64,000 nucleotides of DNA from Paenibacillus sp. TCA20 (GCF_000732325.1 NZ_BBIW01000002.1:7-64006); one strand, 5' to 3'. Positions 8,631 through 17,477 are shown, counted from the first letter of the stretch. Notes: generated from the sequence alone by a model not told the origin. Numbers and translations are program-made.

Positions 8631-9206
8631 CTATTTATTAATATGATTCAGCCTAGCTATTTCAAGTGTCTGCTCTGTCATGTATTGTGCGGAATACTTA
8701 TAATTTGACTTTATCCAATAGGATAACAGCCCTAATAGCGTAAATGCATTCTGATTAATTACAATCTCACGATTGATATGGTCAGGTACGCCGGGAAATA
8801 GGAAATCGAATTCTTCATTATAAATAATCGATATGGCATCCATTAATTTCTCTTGGAAACCCATATTCTCTTTCTTATAAAACAAACTAAAGGCTTCTGT
8901 ATTTTCGCTCACATAATTAAAAATCTTAACTGTTGAGTAGGTCAAGAAGCGTATGTCATACTGCTCTCTCTTCCCTTCATAAGGCTCTTTAAATGCGACT
9001 ACAAAGCCATTGATCGTATCCATTATGATCTCATCTAACAGATCTTCTTTGTATTGATAATGCGCATAGAAAGTCCCTCTCGTATAACCAGCAGTCAATA
9101 CAATCTCCTTAATGGTGATCTCTCTAAGCTGCTTCTCGTTGAGTAAGGATATTAACGCAAGCTTGAGCGCCTTTTTGGTCCGGATTACGCCATTATTGTC
9201 TTTCAC
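8631..9206 (-). CDS. TetR/AcrR family regulator
   Basis: A 191-residue repressor. The helix-turn-helix is in 'ITIKEIVLTAGYTRGTFYAHY' (about residues 25-45), preceded by the usual 'ALKLALISLLNEKQL' helix. The C-terminal domain ends with 'AFTLLGLLSYWIKSNYKYSAQYM', typical of the TetR_C_7/8-like group. It starts at GTG with AAGGAG eight bases upstream. It diverges from two SDR genes across 175 bp of intergenic DNA containing repeated GAACAAAT motifs, so those SDRs are the probable targets. Confidence 0.85.
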   Translation of the reverse strand: MKDNNGVIRTKKALKLALISLLNEKQLREITIKEIVLTAGYTRGTFYAHYQYKEDLLDEIIMDTINGFVVAFKEPYEGKREQYDIRFLTYSTVKIFNYVSENTEAFSLFYKKENMGFQEKLMDAISIIYNEEFDFLFPGVPDHINREIVINQNAFTLLGLLSYWIKSNYKYSAQYMTEQTLEIARLNHINK

Positions 9207-9245
9207 AATTAATTCTCCTTGTTATGTACATTTTGATTATTATTC

Positions 9246-9293
9246 TGAACAAATTATAAACAAATGTCTAACTTCGAACAAATGCAGGTTTGT
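9246..9293. promoter_or_regulatory. repeated GAACAAA / inverted-repeat operator region
   Basis: GAACAAAT occurs at about 9247 and again at 9276, and ACAAA-TGCAGG-TTTGT forms an inverted repeat at 9278-9293. The sites lie between the divergent tetR and SDR genes, where an operator is expected. Seen directly; binding is inferred. Confidence 0.45.
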
Positions 9294-9381
9294 TGTCAAT
9301 TGAAGAAAGCGTTATCTCAGCAGTAAAATAGGTTGTGTCCAAAATTTGAACATATACGATTTAATAAGGAGAGTAATATAA

Positions 9382-10143
9382 ATGAAACTTCAAGACAAAG
9401 TAGCCATCGTCACAGGTGCCGGTTCTGGTATGGGAAAAGCAATAGCAAGTTTATATGCACAAGAAGGCGCTAAAGTTATTGTTGCTGATATTAACCAAGA
9501 CAGTGTAAATGCAGTAGTTGCCGAGATTAAAGCAAACGGCGGGGAAGCATTAGGTGAAGTGGTAAACGTGGCTAAGAAAGAAGATGTTGAGAAAATGATC
9601 AACGCAGCGACTTCAGCATTCGGTTCTTTGGACATTCTCGTTAACAATGCCGGAATTATGGACAACTTCACGCCTGTTGGTGATGTATCCGACGAGCTGT
9701 GGGATCGACTTCTTGATATTAACCTGAAGGGTCCATTTATGGCATGCCGCGCAGCCATTAACATTATGAAGGATCAGCCAAACGGTGGAGTTATCGTCAA
9801 TAACGCATCTGTCGGCGGCTTGTTTGGGACAAGAGGTGGAGCAGCTTATATCGCTTCCAAGCATGGTCTGGTCGGATTAACAAAGAATATTGCAGCCACT
9901 TACGGCCGTGAAGGTGGTAATATCCGAGCGAACTGCATTGCACCAGGCGGTGTAAAAACAAATATTCAATCCACAATTACTGCTCCACATCCGCTGGGCT
10001 CCGCTGCACTTGCTGATGCAGGTTCTGGTAAACTGGCTGACCCCATTGAGATTGCACGTGTAGCCCTATTCCTTGGTTCGGATGATTCTAGCTTTGTAAA
10101 CGGAGATGTTATTAAAGCCGATGGTGGATGGACTGCAAGATAA
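9382..10143 (+). CDS. short-chain dehydrogenase/reductase
   Basis: A 253-residue classical SDR. The cofactor motif TGAGSGMG is at about residues 11-18, NNAG at about 89-92, the catalytic Ser in 'NNASVGG' and the catalytic pair in 'YIASK'. An acidic residue (Asp in 'VIVADIN') after the second strand suggests NAD(H) preference. The substrate is unknown. AAGGAG stands nine or ten bases before the ATG. It is followed after 60 bases by a second, related SDR, and both lie opposite a TetR repressor, so they look like a substrate-induced two-gene unit. Confidence 0.9.
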   Translation: MKLQDKVAIVTGAGSGMGKAIASLYAQEGAKVIVADINQDSVNAVVAEIKANGGEALGEVVNVAKKEDVEKMINAATSAFGSLDILVNNAGIMDNFTPVGDVSDELWDRLLDINLKGPFMACRAAINIMKDQPNGGVIVNNASVGGLFGTRGGAAYIASKHGLVGLTKNIAATYGREGGNIRANCIAPGGVKTNIQSTITAPHPLGSAALADAGSGKLADPIEIARVALFLGSDDSSFVNGDVIKADGGWTAR

Positions 10144-10203
10144 TTGTAAGAATAACTATAATAGTCAACACATAATATTATCAAAGTTAGGAGAATGATT
10201 ATA

Positions 10204-10965
10204 GTGGGAAGATTATCTAACAAGGTCGCCATTATAACAGGCGCAGCAAGTGGTCAAGGCGCTGTGGAAGCACGATTATTTGCCCAAGAAGGAGCAAAAG
10301 TGGTTGCTACGGATATGCAGGAAGAATTACTGCAGAAGGTAGTCGACGAGATTAACCGTGAATATGGTGATGCCGCCATCGCGGTTAAACATAATGTTGC
10401 GGAAGAAAGCGACTGGATTCATGTGGTCCAAGCTGCAATTCAAAAATTTGGCAAGGTTAATATACTCATCAATAATGCCGGTATTACGGGTAAATCTTTA
10501 GAGCTTCAGGATATTACGATTGAAGAATGGAATAAAGTGATGAATGTAAATGCGCTCGGAAACCTTTGGGGCATTAAACACGTTGTTCCAGAAATGCAGA
10601 AGCTCGGACAAGGCTCCATTGTAAATATATCTTCCCTTGCCGGCATAAATGGACTGGGTGGTATTGGTGCATATGGGGCTTCCAAAGGTGCGACGCGTAC
10701 TTTAACAAAAGGTGCTGCAAGAGATCTCGGACCAAGTCATATCCGTGTCAATTCGGTCCATCCAGGCTTTATCGAAACAGCGATGATTACTCAATTTACA
10801 TCTAATGAAGAGGTGAAGAACCACCTTCTGTCCCAGATTCCATTAGGATACTTGGGGAATCCCATCGATGTTGCTCATGCAGCTCTCTTCTTAGCTTCAG
10901 ATGAATCAAGATTCATCACAGGTGAAGAACTGATTATCGATGGAGGTCAATCGATTAAAGAATAA
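10204..10965 (+). CDS. short-chain dehydrogenase/reductase
   Basis: A second classical SDR, 253 residues and paralogous to its upstream neighbour. It shows TGAASGQG (about residues 12-19), NNAG, Ser in 'NISSLAG' and the active-site 'YGASK'. Asp in 'VVATDMQ' again suggests NAD(H). The start is GTG at 10204 because AGGAG is nine bases before it; the in-frame ATG at 10195 would overlap the ribosome-binding site. Having two SDRs in tandem suggests sequential oxidation/reduction of one substrate, or an epimerising pair, but nothing here names it. Confidence 0.88.
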   Translation: MGRLSNKVAIITGAASGQGAVEARLFAQEGAKVVATDMQEELLQKVVDEINREYGDAAIAVKHNVAEESDWIHVVQAAIQKFGKVNILINNAGITGKSLELQDITIEEWNKVMNVNALGNLWGIKHVVPEMQKLGQGSIVNISSLAGINGLGGIGAYGASKGATRTLTKGAARDLGPSHIRVNSVHPGFIETAMITQFTSNEEVKNHLLSQIPLGYLGNPIDVAHAALFLASDESRFITGEELIIDGGQSIKE

Positions 10966-10998
10966 CAATGTAACTTAGCTCAAACGAATATACTATTG

Positions 10999-11047
10999 TA
11001 AAAAAGGTGGAGCAGCTACTAATTTGGTAGTCTGCCCCACCTTTTTT
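10999..11047. terminator. bidirectional terminator after the SDR pair
   Basis: AAAAAAGGTGG ... CCACCTTTTTT with an inner CTACTAAT/TTGGTAG stem, between the convergent SDR and FusB-like genes. A-run and T-run on either side allow use in both directions. Confidence 0.85.
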
Positions 11048-11075
11048 AATAAATTCTTGTAACAGCTTCTAATCT

Positions 11076-11720
11076 TTACTTTCCTGTGGAATGAATAAAT
11101 CTTTCTAAGACAGAAGGATCTGTAATGTTATGGTTACATGCTTCCCCATCCATACAAACGTACTGGCCTATCGATGAGAAATTGTCTTGCGATCCGCCTT
11201 TTTTTGTCTTGACATTGAAGAATCCAAGCTCATGCTGCCTGTTACAGAACACACAGTACCCCTTCTTGTTTATCGGTGTGATTGAACCTTCGAGACCGAC
11301 TAATTGCCCTTTATAAGGATACACGATAAACAAGCGGTTCGTAGCGATATCAATCCATCTCAAGTACGTGATATGGTTGTAATCGATCATTTCCAGATCC
11401 GGTACTTTGAGCTTCTTCACTTTGGGGAACAACTTCTGTATCTGTTTCTGTGTCACATGTGGAAATGGCACAATATAGGCTTCCAGGCTATCCAAATAAT
11501 TCTGCAGCTCATGTGGCACCTCGTGGTTAGACAATTGCTCCAAAAGATGACGCTCTTCAACGTTCAATTCGTTAAAAGCCGCAATTGCGTTGCTCACTGT
11601 CGTACTTCTGACCGTATCCAGCACCTTCCGATCGGCAATCGTACGTAACGTTTTCAACAGGAAGTTTGCTTGTTTCTTAATTTCATTATATTGATGATTC
11701 TGAATAAATGGTGTTTGCAT
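11076..11720 (-). CDS. FusB/FusC-family EF-G-binding protein
   Basis: A 214-residue cytoplasmic protein, the same length as FusB (about 213). The N-terminal half is a helical bundle and the C-terminal half carries a four-ligand zinc site: Cys156-x2-Cys159 in 'GYCVFCNRQ' and Cys189 with Cys195-x-His197 in 'CMDGEACNH'. FusB-type proteins bind EF-G on the ribosome and promote its release, giving fusidic acid resistance in staphylococci; chromosomal homologues in Listeria and Bacillales have the same fold and partly unknown roles. I infer EF-G binding but not necessarily clinical-level resistance. AAGGGG lies nine bases before the ATG. Confidence 0.85.
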   Translation of the reverse strand: MQTPFIQNHQYNEIKKQANFLLKTLRTIADRKVLDTVRSTTVSNAIAAFNELNVEERHLLEQLSNHEVPHELQNYLDSLEAYIVPFPHVTQKQIQKLFPKVKKLKVPDLEMIDYNHITYLRWIDIATNRLFIVYPYKGQLVGLEGSITPINKKGYCVFCNRQHELGFFNVKTKKGGSQDNFSSIGQYVCMDGEACNHNITDPSVLERFIHSTGK

Positions 11721-12115
11721 CGTCTTGAGCCCCTTATTATAAAGTAGTAAATGAATAAGGTGCAAAGCCGAATGCGGGCAAGGCATATCGATAACAAGGG
11801 CGGTCTAGCTACGATTATGATTGCGCCCTACACAAAGCTCGCCCCATTCAGGCTTTGCGTAAGGCGTTCTAGCGAACGAGCAATCCAGCACTGCTGCCAA
11901 CATTGCCACGGTATAACCCCCAATTCAAATAATGTAACAAAATTATAACCGGATAAACGCATGGGAGCAACAATTATGGTCAAGACAAGTATTAGTAGGA
12001 GCTATGCCGTACGATACTGGACTTAAGTCGAGCATACGAACCTGCTATGGTCTGTTTACGCTGCAGCGGATTATCCATTAAAATATAGGCAAGACTTTTA
12101 GAGGAGCGATCATGA
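11721..12115. other. intergenic stretch, nothing recognised
   Basis: A 395-bp gap between the divergent FusB-like and EcsC genes. The central part (about 11765-11900) is more GC-rich than its flanks and has a 65-codon open frame without a ribosome-binding site or family resemblance. It should hold the promoters for both neighbours. I see no RNA gene or repeat. Confidence 0.4.
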
Positions 12116-12871
12116 ATGAATTATGAGCTTAAACTTCAGAAAGAAGTGGAAGATTGGGAACGCCAGCTCTTTAAACCACCGGGATGGCTCGAAAAAACAT
12201 CGAAAACGATCGGCACTCGAATTAACCACATCATCCCCCCGAAGGTGCACACCGTTATAACGACTACCATCAAATCCATTGTTCGTACAGCATTATTTGG
12301 TGCAGAATATACTCCGAGACGCTCGGTTCAGCATGGTTTGGATCTAGAGACTGCAGATGAGGAAGCCAAGGAGCTGTTTACGCTCTACCAAAAAATCGCG
12401 GTAGCTGAAGGTGCTGGAACCGGTGCAGGCGGAATCATGTTCAGTATGATGGATTTTCCAGCTCTTATCGGCATCAAAATGAAGTATTTGTTCGAAACCG
12501 CGCATGTGTACGGTTATGACACCAAGCAGTTCTCCGAGAGAATATTTATTCTCAAGGTATTTCAGATGACTTATTCGGGTGCTGAGAACCGTGCCAATCT
12601 GCTCGATTCCATCAAGCATTGGCATATCGAGAAGGAACAATGGGTCTCTGACGCTGACTATTCCAAGAACATGGACTGGGAGTCCTTTCAGAAGGAATAC
12701 CGAGATGCGATTGATTTTCGAAAAATGCTGCAGATGGTGCCTGGAATCGGTGCTATTGCAGGGGCATGGGCGAACTATACGATCCTTGAGGAGCTGCGTG
12801 AATTCGCTATGAATGCTTACCGACTGCGCAGATTACATGATGATGCTGAGGATAAGGGTACTAGCTATTGA
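12116..12871 (+). CDS. EcsC family protein
   Basis: A 251-residue protein matching the EcsC family by its layout: an N-terminal 'YELKLQKEVEDWERQL' helix, a glycine-rich segment 'VAEGAGTGAGG' leading into 'MDFPALIGIKMKYLFE', and a C-terminal 'VPGIGAIAGAWANYTILEEL'. EcsC was first named from the B. subtilis ecs locus; family members are membrane-associated and their biochemical role is unknown. No ecsA or ecsB is near, so this is a stand-alone copy. GAGGAG precedes the ATG by nine bases; an ATG four bases upstream is out of frame and stops at once. Confidence 0.85.
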   Translation: MNYELKLQKEVEDWERQLFKPPGWLEKTSKTIGTRINHIIPPKVHTVITTTIKSIVRTALFGAEYTPRRSVQHGLDLETADEEAKELFTLYQKIAVAEGAGTGAGGIMFSMMDFPALIGIKMKYLFETAHVYGYDTKQFSERIFILKVFQMTYSGAENRANLLDSIKHWHIEKEQWVSDADYSKNMDWESFQKEYRDAIDFRKMLQMVPGIGAIAGAWANYTILEELREFAMNAYRLRRLHDDAEDKGTSY

Positions 12872-12891
12872 ATGGACCCCATATAAAAAAT

Positions 12892-12960
12892 GAGAAACAG
12901 CTCAAATCCGTTTAACTGCTTGAACCGCAGTGAACTGGAATTGAGCTGTTTTACGAATCT
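12892..12960. terminator. bidirectional terminator between ecsC and PTP genes
   Basis: AAACAGCTCAA ... TTGAGCTGTTTT (arms at about 12895 and 12942) between convergent genes, with a long AT-containing loop that has its own weak pairing (GAACCGCAGTGAACTGG). Confidence 0.7.
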
Positions 12961-12984
12961 TTTTCTACGAATGGTTCTAATCGT

Positions 12985-13767
12985 TTACTCTAGGCAGAAA
13001 TCTTGCAGCTGTGCTCGCAGCTCTGCTGTCATACCAAATTCTTGTTCCAGGAATGCCTCAATGGTGCCATAGCTATTCTTGATCGTTACAAATACAGCCT
13101 CCATAAATTCCCGGCGAAGCTCAAGATTGGCAATGACTTCATCGACTTCTTCTGGCGATAGGACGAAGGCAAGCTGTTCTCTCATCTTATTATTCATAGG
13201 AATAAGCGTGGTATTAGAGATCAGGTAGTCCTCGATAATCGTTTCTTCAGGGACACCTAGTGCCAGCAGGATGAGTGCTCCGCCCACACCGGTTCTGTCA
13301 CGTCCACCTGCGCAGTGATGAAGAATACCCAGATTGTCTGTGTTCATGATCGTCGTCATCAGATTTCGGTAGGATTCATTCTTGATTGCCATCTGTATAT
13401 ACATCGCTTCCAGAGCTTCCGGTGTCATACTCTTTAGATAGCTTGCATGATACGTTTCTTTATCATCTACAGGAACCTCTTGTTCCAATACCGTAAACCG
13501 CAGATTAGATACTCCTGGAAACAAGGGATCGGGCTTCTGCTCTGCTTCCTTATCTGTTCGATAATCAAAAATCGTCTTGATACCAAGTGATGTAAACAGC
13601 TCTACATCCTTAGCAGTCATTCCGGTAAGCTCCGCCGATCTGAAAAACAGACCATATTTCACCTTCCTGCCGTCCATGCTCTCATATCCACCCATATCAC
13701 GGAAGTTCAATACCCCTTCAAACGGAAGTACACGGTTATTCGGATAATGCTCTAATATCATCGACAT
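12985..13767 (-). CDS. protein-tyrosine/serine phosphatase (Y_phosphatase3 type)
   Basis: A 260-residue cytoplasmic phosphatase with the P-loop signature HCAGGRDRTG: nucleophile Cys152, phosphate-binding Arg158. The N-terminal 'LNFRDMGGY' is typical of the DSP-like family that includes Listeria LipA and Mycobacterium PtpB; these can hydrolyse phosphotyrosine and also phosphoinositides. The general acid region is in 'IFDYRTDKEAE'. ATG at 13767 is preferred because AGAGG is nine bases upstream, while the ATG two codons earlier is too close. No neighbouring kinase indicates a substrate. Confidence 0.88.
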   Translation of the reverse strand: MSMILEHYPNNRVLPFEGVLNFRDMGGYESMDGRKVKYGLFFRSAELTGMTAKDVELFTSLGIKTIFDYRTDKEAEQKPDPLFPGVSNLRFTVLEQEVPVDDKETYHASYLKSMTPEALEAMYIQMAIKNESYRNLMTTIMNTDNLGILHHCAGGRDRTGVGGALILLALGVPEETIIEDYLISNTTLIPMNNKMREQLAFVLSPEEVDEVIANLELRREFMEAVFVTIKNSYGTIEAFLEQEFGMTAELRAQLQDFCLE

Positions 13768-13980
13768 GATCATACACCTCTTAAGTTTAATTTTGTATGC
13801 AACTTGTATGTAAGTGCTATGAATTCATCATAACGATGATTTGTATGTAGAATGTTTTATTAAACTACACTTATTGTAAAATCATTAAACACCTATCAAA
13901 TCCAAAATAAAAAGAAACAGCCCAGACCCAATTGCCTGCAAGCAAGCAGACTTTGAGCTGAGCTGAGCTTATGTTGTACC

Positions 13981-14460
13981 TTACATATTCTCTATCTCAT
14001 ATTGTCCCTTGATGACAAAGAATGATCCGCGAATCGTGCCGGCTAGTTTCGATTTTTGCCTCGCGAACTTGAACTTCCCTTCCAGCTCCTCTGGCACTTC
14101 AATTCCTTCCGACAGCTTGAATCCAACCGCACGCTTCTTGGGATCATCGACTGCATACATTACATTGACCGAAAGACCGTTGTCGTAAAATACATAAGCA
14201 AACTTCATATTTTCCACCTGGAATCGCGAGGTTTCCAAAGGCTTAGCTGCAAAGCGAATGTCACGTTCTTCACGCAATATACGGTTCACATAATCCAGTG
14301 TTTCTTGGCTCTCGCTGGCAGGGATCACCGTAAACACGTGCTTATACTTGTTCATAAAATATCGAGCTTCATTGGCGCGCAGCCCGGCAAGCGCTTCAGC
14401 TGCGGTTGAAGACTCCAAGCCAGCTTTGGACACACGGGTATAGTCTACAATATAGGACAT
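13981..14460 (-). CDS. conserved hypothetical protein, 159 aa
   Basis: A 159-residue soluble protein without signal peptide or membrane segment. I do not recognise a family. The sequence starts 'MSYIVDYTRVSKAGLES' and contains an alpha-rich first half and a basic C-terminus ('KFARQKSKLAG'). It follows the GyrI-like gene by 19 bases on the same strand and both diverge from a WYL-domain regulator, which suggests common control. A weak stem-loop (CAGCCCAGA / TTTGAGCTG, about 13922-13961) lies downstream. Confidence 0.6.
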   Translation of the reverse strand: MSYIVDYTRVSKAGLESSTAAEALAGLRANEARYFMNKYKHVFTVIPASESQETLDYVNRILREERDIRFAAKPLETSRFQVENMKFAYVFYDNGLSVNVMYAVDDPKKRAVGFKLSEGIEVPEELEGKFKFARQKSKLAGTIRGSFFVIKGQYEIENM

Positions 14461-14479
14461 TTATTCTACCTCACTTTAT

Positions 14480-14959
14480 CTATTTTCTAACGACAGGAAT
14501 CCACATCTCTCCATAAACATGGCCATCTCGTTCTCCCATTTCAACCGTAGCATTAGGGCCTCCGACATAAGCAACTTCGTTCACTTCCGGCAATACTTGA
14601 CCGAAGGCAATGCCTGTGAGCATGCTGCTGAGTTCTCCGGGTGTGTTCGCTTCTCCTCTGACAACCAGATATTCACCTTCAGGAAATTGGATGATTCGGG
14701 TCTGTTCTGGCAGCGTTGCCTCTGTCATTACGCCTGCATAGTACATCATTTTGTTATTTACGGCTTCGTTCACAGCGAATACATACTCATTCTCGGCCAC
14801 TGATTTTAAACGTTCAAATCTGCCATCCTGCTCAATCGTGCTCCAGAATTCTGTCTTCTCTTTATGAATACCAGCATAATCCGTATAGTCACTCTTTAGC
14901 TCAGTGCCAATTCCCAATACGATAAAGCTTTCTTTTTCCTCGATTACATAGTTGCTCAT
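14480..14959 (-). CDS. GyrI-like small-molecule-binding domain protein
   Basis: A 159-residue cytoplasmic protein resembling the stand-alone effector-binding (GyrI/SOUL-like) domain: 'YVIEEKESFIVLGIGTEL' at the start, 'YYAGVMTEATLPEQTRIIQFPEGEYLVVRGE' in the middle, and an acidic 'YGEMWIPVVRK' end, where a conserved Glu usually contacts cationic ligands. Such proteins bind or hydrolyse small aromatic compounds or protect gyrase. ATG at 14959 has AGGAAGG eight bases upstream; the upstream GTG at 14968 would overlap it. The YafY-type regulator diverges from it. Confidence 0.7.
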   Translation of the reverse strand: MSNYVIEEKESFIVLGIGTELKSDYTDYAGIHKEKTEFWSTIEQDGRFERLKSVAENEYVFAVNEAVNNKMMYYAGVMTEATLPEQTRIIQFPEGEYLVVRGEANTPGELSSMLTGIAFGQVLPEVNEVAYVGGPNATVEMGERDGHVYGEMWIPVVRK

Positions 14960-15065
14960 GTTAAGCACCTTCCTCTTCTTTTTTTGTTATAATTTGAGTT
15001 TTCACTTGATGGGTTTATAATAAACTTTAATCATGTCAAAAAATGATACTGTTTAGAGGTGCCGG

Positions 15066-16028
15066 ATGAAAAAAGTAGAAAGAATAAACATCATCATGCG
15101 ATATATCAACAACCGAGCCCAATTTACGATTTCGGAAATCATGCGAGAATTTAATATTTCTCGTTCAACCGCGATTCGGGACATTAGAGAGATTGAAGCC
15201 ATGGGCATGCCGCTTGTGGCGGAGGTTGGAAGAGACGGGGGTTATTTTGTAATGAATAACTCCGTGCTTCCTACGGTTCGCTTTACTGATAATGAGATCA
15301 AAGCTCTATTTATTGCATTTATGGCTACAAGAAACCAACAGCTTCCTTATCTAAAGAGCCGCCACTCTTTAACTGAAAAATTACTCGGACTCCTCTCTCA
15401 GAACCTGCAGGAGGATCTTGTTGTTCTGAATCAAATACTACGATTTGAAGGTACGAATCCGCACAATCCTGACCTGCTTGATCTGTCAGATCTGCCGCAT
15501 CCTGTATTAGAGAAGCTGATTCAAATATTGCTGGCCGATTGTTATTTGCTGGTTACCGTTAAGGAAGCGACGGAAATAAGATCCTACCCTATTTATCTCT
15601 TGCATTTGTACCGTGAGAAAAGTGTGTGGCTAATCGAAGGGTTTAATTTAGAAGAAGAAAAAAGGCAGATCATCCCTGTCGATCATCTGCTCGACGTGGT
15701 CACCTACCCTGTGAAGAGAAGAGAAAGTAAGAAAAAAATCCTTGGAAAATTAAATAAGCAGGAGGAAGTCAATAATCTTGTTGTTGAGCTTGGTCCTAAG
15801 GCAATTACGCAGTATAAAAAATATCATCCGCTCCATGTCTCCATATCCTACACGAATCCATATCAAACCACGGCCTTGCTTAAGATGTTCGTAAATACTC
15901 ATCATCCGGAAGAGCTCACTGAGATAACAGATTGGCTGCTCTTCTTAGGTAAGGATATTAAGCTGCGAGAAGTGCCTGCTGCAATTTCAATTGAGATAGA
16001 GAAAAGGCTAGGAATATACCGCATATAG
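15066..16028 (+). CDS. YafY/DeoR-like regulator with HTH and WYL domain
   Basis: A 320-residue regulator. The N-terminal HTH_11 winged helix is visible in 'FTISEIMREFNISRSTAIRDI' and 'GMPLVAEVGRDGGYF'. Residues about 135-215 form a WYL-like sensor domain ('YPIYLLHLYREKSVWLIEGFN'), with a C-terminal extension. WYL proteins respond to nucleic acids or small ligands. GAGGTG precedes the ATG by about five bases. It diverges from the GyrI-like gene and its follower across 106 bp, so those two are the likely targets. Confidence 0.85.
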   Translation: MKKVERINIIMRYINNRAQFTISEIMREFNISRSTAIRDIREIEAMGMPLVAEVGRDGGYFVMNNSVLPTVRFTDNEIKALFIAFMATRNQQLPYLKSRHSLTEKLLGLLSQNLQEDLVVLNQILRFEGTNPHNPDLLDLSDLPHPVLEKLIQILLADCYLLVTVKEATEIRSYPIYLLHLYREKSVWLIEGFNLEEEKRQIIPVDHLLDVVTYPVKRRESKKKILGKLNKQEEVNNLVVELGPKAITQYKKYHPLHVSISYTNPYQTTALLKMFVNTHHPEELTEITDWLLFLGKDIKLREVPAAISIEIEKRLGIYRI

Positions 16029-16079
16029 ATCATGTTCATTAATGCACAGCTTTCAAGCTAAGCTATAGTTATTGGGCCA

Positions 16080-16880
16080 TCACCTATGTATATGAGTCAT
16101 ATATTCATATGCGGTTAAGCCATACACACTTTTGAAATGCCTGTTCAAATGGGTGAGATCAACGAATCCGCAGGCAGCTACGGCGAGATAAATATCTCTG
16201 CTCGCTTCAATGATCTGCTTCGCACGTTCTACTTTACAGTTCAGAAAATATTGATACGGTGAAATGCCAGTATGGGCTTTGAACATCCGAATAAACTGAA
16301 ATTTGGAGCACTCCAGTTCCCTGCATATATCATCCAGCATGAGAACCTGATCTAGATTGGCACGAAGCATATCCTTTGCAATGGAGATGAACCTGTTGTC
16401 TTGTTTGGCATCAGCGATAGCGATAGAATCGACTTGAAATAGACGATCTGTAAGGGAGAGAAACAATTCAATACACAGTGCCTCATCCTTCTCATTTAAC
16501 ACGTGATAAGACAGGCTTAATATTTGCTGCTTTAGCATGCGATCATACACAATAGGCTGTGAGAACTGTACAACATCTTTTTGATGAGCGGCCTCCAAAA
16601 ATAATTGGGGCTCCACATAGAGCATCACATATTCCAGTCCCGAATGATCATGAGCCATCCCGTCATGAGCCATCCCGTCATGAGCCTGTTCCGGATTAAA
16701 TATCATGACCCCGTTCGGATAAGATAATTGTAAGCCTCCATCCAAAGTATAATGCTGTATACCTCGCAACGTAACACCAATGGCATACTCCTCATGTGCA
16801 TGTTTTTTATATTTAAACTCGGTCATATTCGCTGATAACACTGTAATGCCTGCTGATTTTTTATATATAAACTGTTCCAT
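16080..16880 (-). CDS. AraC family regulator with cupin-type sensor
   Basis: A 266-residue regulator. The N-terminal ~150 residues are a cupin-like arm ('FKYKKHAHEEYAIGVTLRG', 'GVMIFNPEQAHDG'); residues about 165-266 form the double helix-turn-helix, with 'LDDICRELECSKFQFIRMFKAH' and 'AVAACGFVDLTHLNRHFKSVYG'. It is one gene downstream of a LysE-type exporter on the same strand (22-base gap), suggesting they form an operon and that the regulator senses the exported compound. A five-residue repeat (AHDGM) interrupts the cupin, described separately. Confidence 0.88.
   Translation of the reverse strand: MEQFIYKKSAGITVLSANMTEFKYKKHAHEEYAIGVTLRGIQHYTLDGGLQLSYPNGVMIFNPEQAHDGMAHDGMAHDHSGLEYVMLYVEPQLFLEAAHQKDVVQFSQPIVYDRMLKQQILSLSYHVLNEKDEALCIELFLSLTDRLFQVDSIAIADAKQDNRFISIAKDMLRANLDQVLMLDDICRELECSKFQFIRMFKAHTGISPYQYFLNCKVERAKQIIEASRDIYLAVAACGFVDLTHLNRHFKSVYGLTAYEYMTHIHR
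16649..16686. repeat. 15-bp in-frame tandem repeat inside araC-like gene
   Basis: CATGAGCCATCCCGT occurs twice in succession and a third copy is present for eight bases. On the minus strand it encodes GMAHD repeated three times in the cupin sensor loop of the AraC-like protein. Because the unit is 15 bp, copy-number changes keep the frame. Confidence 0.9.
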
Positions 16881-16901
16881 TCGTCATACCTCCTCACTTG
16901 C

Positions 16902-17477
16902 TTATATCCATATCATGAATGCTGCATACATGAGGCAGATCCCCATGATCAAGTTAACGAGCCTCTGATGTTTCTGCAGAAATGCTTTAAACAAAGTTCC
17001 GAATATAACCCATGTCATAAATGCCGCAAATCCGACGAGTGTAATAACCATAATACCAAACATCATTACCGCTGCCGAGTTATTATAGGGCATGATAAAA
17101 GTCGGTATAACTGTCAGTGTGAACAGCACTACCTTAGGATTGAGAAATTGCATAAGTAAGCCGGACCAAAACGTAGCCAGTTGCCTGGGACCTGCGTCAG
17201 ATGACTTCTTCATACAGATCAGATAAGCAAGATACACCATATACAAGCTTCCAATGATTTGCATGACAATCAATATTTTAGGCAGTATTGTTGTCAGCAC
17301 TGAATTTAATATAGCAGATAAGAGCAGTAATAAGGCAAAACCTATCGTCGCTCCATACGTATATTGGATTGCTCTTTTGGTTCCGTATTGCTGTACCGTC
17401 GACATAATGACGATATTGGTAGGTCCCGGAGTAAATGTCGCGATGATGCAATAGATCAGAAAAGATGTCATATTCAT
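16902..17477 (-). CDS. LysE/RhtB family amino-acid exporter
   Basis: A 191-residue membrane protein with six predicted segments. The family hallmark 'FTPGPTNIVIMS' sits at about residues 16-27 after the first helix, and 'FLNPKVVLFTLTVIPTF' marks the fourth. RhtB/LysE carriers export amino acids such as threonine, homoserine, lysine or cysteine; the substrate here is unknown. AGAGAGG is five bases before the ATG. It leads an apparent operon with the AraC-type regulator. Confidence 0.88.
   Translation of the reverse strand: MNMTSFLIYCIIATFTPGPTNIVIMSTVQQYGTKRAIQYTYGATIGFALLLLLSAILNSVLTTILPKILIVMQIIGSLYMVYLAYLICMKKSSDAGPRQLATFWSGLLMQFLNPKVVLFTLTVIPTFIMPYNNSAAVMMFGIMVITLVGFAAFMTWVIFGTLFKAFLQKHQRLVNLIMGICLMYAAFMIWI

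Noticed and set aside
11751..11948. 65-codon plus-strand open frame in the FusB/EcsC gap
   Set aside because: No ribosome-binding site, no recognisable domain, and it overlaps the promoter region of both neighbours.
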